Position numbers and translations under genes: made by a program | The notes under the pieces: generated by a model | Seen by the model: only the letters and a program-made list of their open reading frames with translations | What the model was told of the DNA's origin: nothing | Databases searched by the model: none | NCBI GenBank assembly: GCA_047967505.1 | Contig: CM106538.1 | Origin: Dipteris shenzhenensis | Lineage: Eukaryota; Polypodiophyta; Polypodiopsida; Gleicheniales | Strand: one strand, 5' to 3' | DNA: 64,000 nucleotides | Shown here: piece after piece, positions 1-13,100 of the stretch | Layout of the letters: the number at the start of each line of letters is the position of its first letter | How positions within the stretch are numbered: position 1 is the first letter of the stretch

Positions 1-640
1 AGAGACAAATCATTGTGTTCAAAACTTGATACTTTTGAAAAGGCATGGAAGTCTTGGCACACTATTTAAAAGAGCTTGTCTTTCATTTTGTCTAGCTCCA
101 CTTCAAATGGACACAACGCTCACAATCTCTTCCTCATTCAAACATATGATATATCTTACCACACCTTCCATGCTCCCATGATGGGAGGAATTTAGCCCTT
201 CTCTATTTCCTTCTCTATGGCTAATGGCAAAACCTTAGCGGAGGATGGTCTTCCCATAACGTTTTATGTAAGTAGTTTTGGGAACCTATTGGGTCTTACC
301 TTCTTGATGTGTGGTTAGAAAGTATGATGGCTTGGCTAAAGTTTTATATATTAAGTAGTTTTAGGAACCTATTCGGCCTTACCTTTTGGATGTGTGGCAA
401 GAAATTCTTTTTCTTGGTTCTTCATGATGCAACAATGGAGGCATCATCAAGTAGATATATGAGGGGGGCCCAAAGAAGGCACTAAAAATTTGAAGACCTC
501 TTACAATGCTTAATTATAGTTACAAGATCGTAGATAAGGCATTACCTACCAGTGTCAATATTGAAATGAAAGCTTGGTTAAGCCTTAGCAAATAGGTTTT
601 ATCAAGGTAGATAGATTCTGGAAGCTGCCATTAATCTTCG
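1..640. other. no gene seen
   Basis: The stretch is AT-rich with scattered stops in all frames. No repeat ends, tRNA or recognisable protein similarity could be read. It may be the decayed 5' part of the LINE that follows, but nothing in it proves this. Confidence 0.4.
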
Positions 641-1530
641 AGAGAGGATTATGAGAGAGACGGGGTAGTACATATTCTTCATATTGGTCTCACATCAGTT
701 GACTTTGATAAGACATGTGACAAGCTAGATTGGGACTTTCTTCATCTATCCCTAATGGACATGGGGACATGGGTTGAATTTATAGGTTTCATAAGGTTGC
801 TACTCACTAATGCTTTAGCCAAGGTGGACATCAATGGTGAAGTTCTAGGAGCTTTTACATTGTAGAGATCAATAAGGCAAGGTTGTCTCATTGGTCCTCT
901 ACTTTTTTCCATAGCCATAGATGCCCATGGGTAGGTCATAGATCATGAGGACAATAATGGTGACTATAAATGTATAGAGCTTCCTAATGGAGCACTAGTA
1001 AATCAACTATTTGCAAATGACACCATGCTTACTCCTAGAAACATTGACAAGGATGTGTGCAGTGTTATCAAATATTTGGAGACATTCTATCTAGCCTAAG
1101 GATCTCTTATCAACCACAAAAGACAACATATTCTCCTTTTTGACAAAACACCATCCTTTGCTAGATGCTATGGGATGCTAGAGAATTTAGAAGGGAACAA
1201 CTTTTGGAATTCTTGATGTTCCAATGGGTTTTGGAATTACAATGAAACAAAGATGGGACTCTACTTTACAAAAAATTTAGAAAAATATGGAAAATTGGAA
1301 AGGCTATCAAGCTAACCTCGCTAGGAGAAAGATAGTCCTCAATTATTGTATCTACGCTATGAACATATATATTTTGTTTCTTGGTCGTCCCTCTCAGAAA
1401 TTTCTCAACCAGCTTATCAGGACATGTAGATCATTCCTATGGGGAGGAACCAAGTCTAAGAGAAAACTTTCTTTGGTATGGTGGGCATTTTGCATTATTG
1501 AGAAAAGGGAGGGGGGATGGGCGTAATTAA
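641..1530 (+). pseudogene. decayed LINE (non-LTR) reverse transcriptase
   Basis: Plus-strand translation gives the signature blocks of a plant L1-type reverse transcriptase in order. These are an FDK..D.LDWDFL block at about 701-740, a block ending RSIRQG near 880 followed by GPLLFSIAIDA (about 890-930), and QLFANDTML near 1008-1033, where the usual catalytic FADD reads FAND. The post-RT block with SFLWGG follows at 1287-1526. Stops interrupt the frame, for example just before RSIRQG and after the AIDA block. The catalytic Asp-to-Asn change and the stops mark it as dead. No poly(A) tail or target duplication was located, so the ends are approximate. It lies downstream of the LLG gene, in the opposite orientation. 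Confidence 0.82.
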
Positions 1531-2370
1531 CATTCAGGATGCTTCTCGCAACATTTTTGCAACAAAGCCATACTCAATCCTAAAGAGACCTCCTAGTGAG
1601 AAATTTTCAATGGGTCAAATCAGTCAGGGAAAACAGATGGAAGAACTTCCTTATGCTAGCAACTATAGCAAACCTTGAACCTTGGACCACCAAAGGAAGC
1701 TCCTTTTGCAGATCAATGTGGGATTCCCTTGAGGCAATCAAGGCTCTAGTATTCTAGTCAAGGAAGGGCCATGTCACGCAATAAGCTCTATATGGTTTTC
1801 ATCTATCCTCAATTATGGGATAGAACTGAGCTTAAGTGCAAACAATGGCCAAATATTAGAATGGATTCTTGGCTTTAAAATGGGGACAAGGAGCTTTTTT
1901 GCCAAAGGTTAAGTCTATGGTCAAGGAATGATATTGGACTAGATATAGATGCTCTATCTTGAGGCACTAAATTTAGTGACGTTCCTAACCCAAAAGCATA
2001 GAGCCCTTGCCAATCAAAGAACACAATACACTAAAGGTTTTGAAGGCATGGTCAAAATGAAGGCCAGTTTGCAAGGAATGGTTGAGTGAGGAGTGGATAA
2101 GTCCATGAAACCAAAGGCAAGAGTATTTGAGGAAATCATATTTGATGGAGACTTTTGGCACATGGCATAGAAAATCCTTGGCATTGTAAAACCCCTCTTT
2201 ATTACCCCTTGCCTCACTAACAAAGAGGATTGCACCATAGGATTGGTGTGTGAGTTCATGGAGAAGTTTAGAGAGGCAATGAAAGGCCGATTGCTTGGAG
2301 ACAAGTGATTCCAAACTTTTAGCTTTTGATTGCTCAAATGCCTTTGTCCCATTCCAATTTAAATTTGAAA
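1531..2370 (+). pseudogene. probable C-terminal remainder of the same LINE
   Basis: Just after the RT block the plus strand reads GVINIQDASRN, as in the segment after the RT of plant LINE ORF2. Beyond about 1600 the frame is shredded and similarity is only suggestive, with a Trp- and Gly-rich segment near 1830-1890. I infer that the LINE continues to about 2370. This could instead be unrelated AT-rich DNA. Confidence 0.4.
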
Positions 2371-3748
2371 CAGTTGAGACTGCCTTTTAATTAATATTTG
2401 ACATTTGTTATAGCAAGCTACTAGAGGTTATGGACATATGGGAGTGTACATGGAATAAATTTCATAACCGAACCATGCAATGGCCCATATATTGCACCCT
2501 CTATGGAGAAGGGAGGGTCCATGCAATGATGACAAATTGGACAAGATGGCATGTGGGTGAACCAACTTTCTGAAGAAAGCATCCCCACATGCAAGGCAAC
2601 AAAACTCCATCAAGGATGAACTATTAATGTATATTGACAATTATCTGCTGAAGGTCATTGATGGTCTTTACAATTGTATAATAAGGATTTCATAGGCCAT
2701 GGACATTGACATTTGTGAGCTCTATAGTGCCTCACACAACAAAGCCAGCTCTCAAAATCTAGACTCTAGAAAGTAGCCAACTCATTTCAGATTGAAGTTT
2801 CAACACTTGTACTTGATTCATGAGTCTTGACCTTTGACTCATTGCTACAGTTGTCTTTACTATTGTTGATATTGTGTACTGAATGACCAATATCACTGGT
2901 TAATGGCTGATCCTTGATGGTCTTTACATTATTGATTCTGTAATTGGCTCACACCTACTCATGTTATTTGATGGTTAATGGCTGATCCTTAATGATCTGT
3001 ACATGGTTGCTTCTGCAATTGACTCACTTATGTTGTTTGGATTTCTTATTTGATAATCTTCATGGCCCATGGCCATTGACATTTGTGAGCTCTATTATCA
3101 ACTCTGGAAAGCATGAAATAAAAATTTAGAATAAATGCTCTGTATGCCATTGTCAAGGGCAGTATTACTGGACATTCTAAATGTTTAGCATCATTTGAAC
3201 ATTCCACATATGTGGGATATATTATACACATTTTGTGCACCAGAAAGTACAACCACACATTTTGACATGATAAAGTATTTTTTTAGCGTTTTGAAACATT
3301 TCCCGTTTCTACATTTCGAGACATTTCTGGTGACTATTTGTAGACACGCATACCTCATGGTTCAGGATCAAAATTCTAGGACACCTACTGAATCTGATTT
3401 GAGCTCGCTCTTGTCTACAAAGACATACATTCAATTTCACCCAGCTTAAACATCCATTCAAGTATGAAAGAGAGACCAATCATAAATATATTTTCCATTT
3501 AAAATTCCACAAAACTTCCTCATTCAGGTCAAGAATGTTGCCATGGGAAAGCTGTAACAAGCCAGCAAACCCAGCAAGACAAATACAGGACTGCTTAAGA
3601 TGGATTAAAAACCCAGGATTCTTATACCAGAATAAAACAGAGAAGGTGTGGTGTATCCCTTGCTACACACTGAATAATAGGATGGCACTTCACCACTCTT
3701 AAGTTTCCAAAATACAAGATGCAATTCCACGCCAATGCCTAAATTCTC
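2371..3748. other. intergenic, probably including the LLG 3' UTR
   Basis: No coding similarity was found. A short phrase of about 27 bp (ATTGACATTTGTGAGCTCTA core) occurs near 2705 and again near 3075. The phrase GCTGATCCTT occurs twice near 2900-2990. This suggests old local duplication. The 3' UTR of the minus-strand LLG gene should start just below 3749. No polyadenylation signal could be assigned with confidence. Confidence 0.4.
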
Positions 3749-4137
3749 TCAGAAACAAGAACTTCCATCCTGTATAACATTGTAGACCATAAAAATGGTG
3801 CTGATCAGAAAAACCCACCAAAGAATTTCACTGCCTGATTCTCGACGCACAGCCTGTGAACTCTGTAAAGGTGATCCTGATGGTGCTGGTGGGCAAGGTA
3901 AACCAAGGGAATTTCCACGACACTCATTCGCAAAAAGCCCTGCAGGATATCGACCATAAACATTGATGTAATTGAACATGTTGCTTGCACAGTCAGTGGT
4001 GTTGTCATTTACTTCGGCAGCAAATGGGCAAGCAAATTTCACAAATGCTGCACAGCATGCATTCGCTGGATATAAGGGTCCCTTGCATTCACTTGTTATT
4101 ATTGTGTAGTTCTGCACCTGGAAGTTCACACTACAAG
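3749..4137 (-). CDS. LLG-like: LLG exon 3 (8-Cys domain and GPI signal)
   Basis: The exon begins after CTACAG at 4138, completes a split codon, then reads CSVNF through the eight-cysteine domain to a TGA at 3751-3749. It carries the whole recognisable LLG domain and the hydrophobic C-terminal segment. Confidence 0.88.
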
Positions 4138-7100
4138 CTGTAGACAAAAGATAAAAACATCCAATGTATTAGTTTATTATGAAAGAACATCCCAAAAGAG
4201 AGAACTAAGGTTAAGGTTCTCAAGTGCAACTCACAAAGGAGTTTTTTTTTTTTTTAATCACATGTTTACGGTTACAGCCATCTCACAAACTAACTCACAG
4301 AGGAACATAACGGAAAATTGCAGAGCAAAGACAGATCTGCAGAGCAAAAAATATGTCTAGTATGCAAATTTCAAATCAACTGCAACAGGAACTGATCTCA
4401 AAAAGAAAATGCCGAGTATGCTTAAAAGCTATGCCCGAATGATCCCAAAATGGCAAATCGGTGATCACAATGGTGACATGGTCACTATAATGCGGGTCTA
4501 CAGCTCATGCATCCAGAACTCTCAATCTAGAGGCATAGGCACTAAGAGCCTAGGCTTGCAAGACAGGAAAAGCTCAACTCTACAAGTAGCCAACAACCTG
4601 CCCAAAACTCCTTTCAACAGGTGGTGTTGGCAAAATATGAACTACAGATTATCAACGTTATGATTATTCATTGTTGAAGCCTTCTGCCCCAGTTTTTAAG
4701 TACGCACACATTTACAACCTCAGACTACGACACAAGAATAGGATAAACAAACCCAAGGTCTAAGCATTTAGTTCTCCAATAAACAAGATTGACTCTTTTA
4801 TTTCAAAGCTCTTGACAGCTTCCACAGCACAGCCAGAGGTTCTCGCATAAATCTTCACTGTCAGCTCCACCTTGCCTTTACCCTCTTCCCCTCCCTTTTT
4901 AAGATTTGCCTAAGAAAAGGTTCATGCTTTTGCCAGCAAAGGATACATATAGCTGCAAAGACATTCTGACATCTTGAAGAGGAAGCTTGACATGTATTCT
5001 ATGTTGCTGGACTCAAGTCAATTTTAGCCGAAGTCTGCTGTAAACACTTGAAAAATCCTAGCACAACCCACCATTCATTGAGAAATGAATCGTCCAATGG
5101 AAAGCCTTTCTACTCGGGTGCTACCATTCATTGAGGAATGATGCCGTCCAATGGAAAGCCTTTCTACTCGGGTGCTACCTCAGCTAATTATGGCCCATTC
5201 AAGCACTAAGATGCAACATCTAGACACTTTCATATCTTGACTCATCTGGAAAGTTTTGTGCTTAAAAGGCTGAAAACACCTCCACTTGTTGAAGCCTGCC
5301 ACTGTTGCTTCTTTTCTGTCACATGCTACAAGGCTGTGAAAGCAGCTACTGCCCTGATTTGACACCCTTTTTGGCTGTCCTGGCCTTTGGAGTCAGTCAG
5401 CAGCCATGCACTGGGGCTCTGATGTTGGGGCTTGCCAAGCCCACAGCTCCACTCCATAGCCCCTGCTACATCCCCTTTCTTCCCTCTTTCCTTTCCAGCC
5501 AAGTCTTTTCGTTCTCTATTGGGACGAACGATGACCTTCCGTCATGGCAGCTCGTTCCACACCACCATCACTCTCTCCCAAGAATAAACCTAAAGTTGAG
5601 GACAGAAGCTCCAGGAACACAGTTGTAGGCAGATGACTTTATGATTTCTTGTGTCGTTTCTGCCAAATCTTCCACCTGTCCTTGACCTTCCCTCCTTTGT
5701 TGTTAATGAACCTTGACATATCTTGATTCAGCATCAAACCATTTGCTAACGTCAGGTGAGATTTGTTTACTACAAAGACGTATATATCTAGATGAACTGG
5801 AACATGCCCAAACTCATTCTCTAAAAACATGACGTAGTGCAGTTTCAATCTCATGATAGTCACTCATAAGGTTGAAAATCATAAACTCCATCACGCATAG
5901 CAGGGACTAGCTACTATGACATCCCCACTGACGTCATCAGCGCCCAACAGTGAGTGTAGACCATACTATAAGCATATGCTCTCACATATACAAATACACA
6001 TACTTGAGCATCCAGTTATACAAAGTCTTCGTACTGAGTTTCTGTCGGCACTCCAGAGGTGAAGGGCAGACTCAGCCATGTGCACCATAAAAACATGTGA
6101 ATTTTTTGGTACAGCCACAAGCAAGTGATCTGTGAAATTAAGTGCTGCCCCTCTCCATCATCAAGAAGAGATTTCGAATCCATGAATCAGATCCTGGAAG
6201 CCCAGCAAACCTTTGGCAAGAGAATCTTTGCAGATCGGACTAATGTTTGGGTGCCTATTGAATAGTGAATTGTTGCTGCCACCTTTCTCAGAGCTACAGC
6301 ATAGAGTCGGACCTCTTTGCTGAATCCTTCTCCCTCACATCCTCTCCTACTCTCCTACAATGGCAGAAGGGAGCCACATGCTTGAAGACCCAACAGACAA
6401 GCATGCCTCCACTTGAGAAGCCTCAAGGAGAGGAGGGCGATGACCTGGATTTTGGAGCAGAAAACCTCGTGACAAAGGAGTAACATGTAAAACTGAAGGA
6501 CTACTTCAAAACTCAGGAAAAGGACGAAAAGGACTTGGTTGCAGCCCAAACACAGACGATTGCATTGGTACAAGCCATAGTTATGGGCTTGGTAGCGGGA
6601 ACCAGTGGGAGGATACCCGTGGTGTCGTCCTTCACACCCAACCTTCGCAGATGAGGAGGTGCTTACTCCCAAATGCATAGATGCATGGTTGAACCGGTGG
6701 CAGGTACACTTTTCCTTCCATCCCTTTTCCGATGCTTTGAAATTACAAATGGTGCAAGAGATGTTTGAACGGAATGCGCTAGCTTGGTAGAAGGGTATTG
6801 AAGAAGAACCAAAAACTTGGGCTGACTTAGAACAAGTGTTTAGAGAGGAGTTCCTTCAACCCGAAGATGAGTTTTTCCTCATCACTAAGTTCACAAACTT
6901 GAACATGGAAAAGACACCATTCCATACCTACATAAAGAGGTTTCCTTAAGTCCAAAGCCTCTTATATGAATCCTGCTACCCTATGTGAAATCGATTTGCA
7001 AACACAAACTACAAGTGAAGAACAAAAAAAGAAAAGCCCTCAAGGATGCGATTAGATATGCCAAGAACTATGATGATACTATGGCAAGGGCGAGTTCTTC

Positions 7101-10100
7101 ACAGAAAACACAACCTATCACAAATTCCGACCAGAAAACCTGTAAGCAAAAGAGAGACTTCCGACCTCCTAGAGCTATAGAAAATCAAGCCTCAAGTCCT
7201 AGGAAGTCCATTGCTTCATTTGCAAACAAAAGGGGCATATGCAGATGCAGTGTCGGAAGCTGAAGAGTGCAATGAAAGGGGAAGGGGCAAATTAGAGAAA
7301 GGGGTAGAATTCGTAGGAGTGAGAGAGAGGAAGGGGTAGAGGGAGAGAAAGAGAGAGAGGAAGGGTGAGGGGAAGAGAGAAATAGAGAGAGATTGGGAGA
7401 GAGAGTAGGCAGCCAGTAGGAGGAAGGAGGAGGGAGTAGATAAGAATAGATGTCACATCAAAAGGTGAGTACAAAGGGTGGGGAGGTGGACTTATATAGT
7501 CTCCCTCCACACACTCTCCTTTTTGCCCTCTCTAGGCCTGAACATCCCCCCTAGAGGAATTAGCCTAACCCTCACTAACTTGGCCCAATCTTGGCCTTCA
7601 TTACATCCATCCCTCCTCAAAATTGCAGGTGATGGTTAGGCACCAAGGCCCCCTGCTGTAAAAAGGACATAATTTATCATGCATGCCACCGGGGTCAAAA
7701 GGAAATGTGATGTATTCCTTTGCCTTGGGTGTTGTGGCACCTCCAGGGCCATGTGGCTAGTAATCCATCCTGGCAAGATCATCATTCATGATCACATGAG
7801 TTTTGGCTGTCCCCATGGGTTTTGCTCTGCACGATGCATTGTGTTTTGCAGTCCACTTTCATCCACATGGGAAGCATTGCTTGCTTTTCCATATACCCAA
7901 CATCTTAGCTTCAATGAGTTGTCATTACATTGCATCTCTAGTAAATATGTCCTTACCAAGTGTGAAGAACTGAAAATTGTCTTCATTATAGCTGTCGTGT
8001 TTGGACTCGAACAACTCCATGAGTTTCTCTAATCCCTCAGCATCCCCTAGATCTAGAGTTCTCACATACGACACAACATAGGGCTCCAATACTTGGATGC
8101 TAGCATGTACAGTCTTTTGTATTGCACAATGACTGAAACCTGGTCATCTAGCCTCTGAACAGCCAAATAACCTTAGAGAGACAAATCAGGCCTGCTAGGA
8201 GTCGTGTAGGCATGGTCCCATAAACTTTCCTTGTCACTGGATACACCAAAGTCCAACCCCCAGACAACAAAATAATCAAACACATTGTTTGAACCTATTT
8301 TGGTAGACCAAGGACGGGGCATTGGATGAAACAACAAAATGCTAGATCCCGTTTGGCCTCCATTTGCTTCGGGCAGCCATCAAGTGTGTGCATTGCAATA
8401 TAACACTTCTCCCCACAACCTCCTTTAGTATTTGCAGTTGGAATCACTTGACAACAACCATAGTTTTGTCCTGCATCCAAAGGCATCATTCATGGCTCTA
8501 AAGCATGGCTTGGCTGCATGCAAGGGAGTGGCATAACATGGCTGGACTGCATTACAAGCATTGGCCTGACTACATTCTCCCTAGATGTTGGGTGTCTACT
8601 GTTATAGGCTTGCATAGCCTTTGGCATCACTCCCCTCCGCATCATAGCTCCAACAATTGGTTTGCTCTATGGCATTTGTATACATTTAGCATAGGACATC
8701 ACTGTCAAATCTAACAGCGACTGTCAAATCTAACAGCTGAATATGTAAGGTACAACCACCATGACCATGCAAGGGGTTTCGTGCTTGCAATGCACAAGCC
8801 CGTGAGGCAAAATGCATTTCAGCTTGGAGTCCACCTGAAACTTGATGCATAATAATCTTCTCAATAAGCCCAAAAGGCGAAAATACTTGATGAAACACAT
8901 CCAATGTAATGGGGTACAACATATTGTGAATGGTAATCAAAAGGATTTCATTCGGCTGTGAATCATCCTCACGTTGAAGCTGCCCTAAGCCTTTTGCAAG
9001 CTGCTCAAAGCCCTACTTACGCTGCGCAAGAGGCATGTTGCCCCATGCTCGCTCTGTAGGCACTTGACTGTCCCATGGTGTGTAATAAACCTTTGCTGCT
9101 GTTGCACTCTGTCAAATGCATGCAGGTGTGCTGGATTGCTGTCAATAAATACCTATCTCACAGCTTGAAATGTGATGGAGAGGCTCGAAAGAAAGGGCGA
9201 TGAAGAGGCTTTGAAATGGAGCCCGAATGAGCCCCAACAGGGCTGTGGAAGGACTTGAAAAGAGGTTGCAAAAAAGGGCTCTCTTTGCAACCCCCCCCCT
9301 TTTTTTTTTTTTTGGGGGGGGGGGGGTCCTAATTCAACTAAGACTCCTAGGATTGCTAAGACACTTAGGACGCTGAGTTAGTTGAACCTAACCTGACCAC
9401 CACTTGGACTAACCCTAGTAATCTTAACCCCACTACCTAACCAACCCCAACTAAATAAACCTAATTGACTAAGCCAAACCTAACCTACCGGTCTACCCCA
9501 GTCAGGACATTAGACTAAGGTCTTGATTAGTCTAAGGTGGGGGAAAAAAGGACGGCTGACGGGTGTGAGCGGAACAAGAGGCGGCACGACGACGGCGTGG
9601 GTGGGGCGACGACGGGTAGAGTGCACGACGTGGATTGGCGACGAGAATTCTACACAACGACGGGTATCACAGGATAGGCGGTGGGTGGCGAGGCGAACTG
9701 GGCCGCAACGTCAGGGAATCCACGACAGCGCGACGGACGGCATGAACGACGTGCGCGACGAGATGGGCAGCAGATGAGGCTGATGGTGCTAACCTTTACA
9801 GGTGTATCCTGTTTACACACACACGTTAATGTTCCCGAGCGATCTGTCGCCAAATTTGCACGTGCGTTGACTAGGATACAATCGTATAGGCTTTTAGGCA
9901 TGGATCTCGAGTAGGGATTGCGTGAGCCAGCGACAAGCATCGATGGAAACTTTTGTTCAGCTTCAACAAAGAGGTCTTCTTCCTGTTTGCTTGTCTTCGT
10001 CCTGCTGGTCGTCTACCTGTTACTTGTAGTTGTCCTCGAGACTTGCACAAGTGTTGATATTGCGCTCTCCTGTGTTAGCCATCGCTTTGACGTGGGCCTG

Positions 10101-13100
10101 CTGTTGAAATTCAGAATGGGAAGCAAAGGTGCCAGAGTCTTCAAGCCTAGAAATATGTAGAACAAATTCATTGACATCTTGGATCAATACCATTAAAATA
10201 GTGATAACATTCCCTCAACCTCAACTGATGCCAGTACTAGGAAGTTGCCTCTCATGTATAAGAAATCTCCATTGAGGTGACTTCTTGATTCTATACATGG
10301 ACATTGTGATCTTAACTAGCACCCGCACCTTTCATGTGTGGGTTATGCAAAGGAAGCTGATCTTCGGGAATCGGCCTCAAAACATTGAAGATCTTCTTCA
10401 CCCCAAAATCGACAATTGGGCTAGATTTGTGGTAGTGGGCATTGGCTTTTGGGATTCCTATACTATAGTTTTGACGCATGTATAGATATTGCATACTACT
10501 GCAGTAAATTTGTATCTATATCTATATATGGCATGAGGTTGGGGCCTTTCTAGAGATTGTCCTTTTCTAGATCTAGATTCCACAATACATCCCCTAAGCC
10601 ATATTACTTTGTGGATGATGTGTGATTCTTTGAGTTTTCAGTTATTTCATTTCAATTTACATGGCAAAAGACTTTGAATTTTTAGTTAATCGGAAACATA
10701 ATCTCAGACTATGCATTGCAATGCTCACTTTTACTTTAACTAGATCAAAGCTATGAACTTTTCCACATAATATGTGTTGGAAAGGTCACCACCCCCTCTG
10801 TAAGCCCCCATATGAGGAGAGCATGGGGGGGGTGAACCTGGTGTCTCAGAGATGGCCACATGAGCAGCATCATGGCTGCCATGAGGGCAGGGATCAGACA
10901 AGATAAGAGAGAGGGAGGGGGCTGCCACATGGGCAGCACCTCACAGCCAAGAGAGAAGAAAAGGGGCTGCCACATGGACAGCAAACAGACTGTCAACATG
11001 ACAGCACAAAGACCAAGCTACCATGGAGGACTGCAGCAAAAGCGCTGAGGTGGAGGATCCCTGCAGGAACAGCAGGGAACAGCAGCACCTATGAGTACAC
11101 GTGGCTGTACAGGACTGATGCAGATCCTTGGATGCATGGGCATGGCCTCGCAGAAGGTGGAACCAGCAGATCTTGGAGGCGCCTGCATCGAGGATATGGA
11201 GGGGCAGCAGAAGGGCTGCAAAGGGCTTGGCATTGGCCCTTATTAAGGGCTGGAAGGCAGCCAACCAGCCAACCATCTGGTCGGATGGTTAGGGCTGCAA
11301 CCAACCAGGTCAGTCAGCCCATTTAGGGCTGGCTCGTCGGTCAGTTTGAAGGGGCCTTGGGCCCTATAAAAGGAGAGCCTCATTTTGGCATCCAGCAGTC
11401 AGCAAGAGTGAGAAGACAGGAGCAGCCAGCAAGCCTCTCCCTTGGGCCTCAACACTGGAGGTGAAGGTGAGCCAAAGGTGTGCTGTAGGCTGAGATCGCA
11501 GGGCTGTACCTTAGGCTGTCTATCAGGGCTGCAAGGAGCTGAGATCTGGACAGAGTCTACATACGCTCGAGGTGGAGCACGCAGACTCAAAGTCTAGCGA
11601 TATCTGGCAGATAGTAAAAGTACGTGGTGGTACGATCAAAGGACCACGCCCTGGTGGGACTTTGGATCTCTCTCTCTTTTGTATTGTATCCATAGCTTTG
11701 GACGGAAATATATATTCTTTTGGTAGCTTCTATATCTGGCTGGTTCATTGTCTATTGATGAGTCTGCACATCCATTTGATTTGTGATTCCACTCGCCACA
11801 CACACTGTGTGAGCTCCTAGGCTATTCTATCAGTATTCCACTAGGCGTACCCTCTGTTGGTCGATTTCTAACATGGTATTAGAGCCCAAGTAGAGGCTCA
11901 CAAGTGTGGGAGCCTGAAGGCAGGGACCTTGCTGAAGGACGACCCTGATTCAAAACCTCTTGGGAATCGACTTCCATGACTGGAGGACAGTCCCCTTGCG
12001 AGAAGGAGGGTGACTCAAGTTCACTCAGGTGCGTACAGAATTTTGTTCTATAGAAGGTTGAGTTTGTTCGATTTTGATGTGTGGTTTAGCAGCAGAGATG
12101 TCAATTTCAGAAGCCTCTTCAACCCCTTCTCTCCCTTCCTCCTCCCCCAAATTTCGTTCTTTCACCATCCCTAACTTTGGAGAGTCTAGGAATCTGAATG
12201 GGATGGATTACCCTATCTGGAAGGTGATTTTGCAATCCTTCGCAAAATGGCCTGGTGTGTCACAATAGAAGCACTTCTTCTGTTGCTTCCTTTTCTTGGA
12301 AGTGTCCTCGTCATCAGAGTCATCCATCTTGGACTTGCCATCGTTAGGTTTGCCCTTCCCCTTACTAGTGTAATCCTTTGCCATCAACGCCTTGTCATCT
12401 TTGTTGTTGTTGTAGAGCTTCTCCCTAGCTTCTTCTTGGAGCAGTAATGGACCGGACTCCTCAAAAGTCAGAGGTTTGGTCCTCTGTCTTGCTGTCACAG
12501 TCATAACAAAGCTTCTGAAACTCTGAGGTAGCCTCCTTAGTACTATCAAGGCCAAATGGCAGGAGCCCATCTTTTGACCATCCGATGCTAGTTGATCCCT
12601 CACCACCTTGACCTTCGTCAAGTGGTCATGTAATGAATCTCCCTCATCCATATCCAAGTTGTAGAGCTAATGCTGAAGAAGCAAGATCCGGGATGTGTTA
12701 TCTATCTCGTACAAATCCTTCAGAATGGCCCACGCTTCTACTGACGTGTCGGTCATCTAGATGTGAGGAAGCATAGAGTCTGCCGTAGGCATAAGGTGGA
12801 TCAGAAAAACAAGAAGGTGTCCGAATCAGATTCAGAGGGTGACACAAAAGCCGAAGCTAATGTGGTAATTGAAGAACAATTCTTGGTGACACTCCATGTG
12901 TTACTAAGGTCAGATATGCCGACCTAAAAGCCACAGTTAAGATGCCTGACATTGAGATGTAGGTCAACGAGAAGTCAAAAACCTTTGTGAAGGTGACGGA
13001 CAGCATGGAGTGCTTGGAATCTTCCAGATGCATGGCTATTGATACCAACACGAGTTTGATATTCCATGGAGTGCCGTAGGGTTTCATGTTCACATGGTTG

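Noticed and set aside
5305-5628. 107-codon plus-strand frame as a gene in LLG intron 2
   Set aside because: No domain, no splice support, and composition like the surrounding intron.
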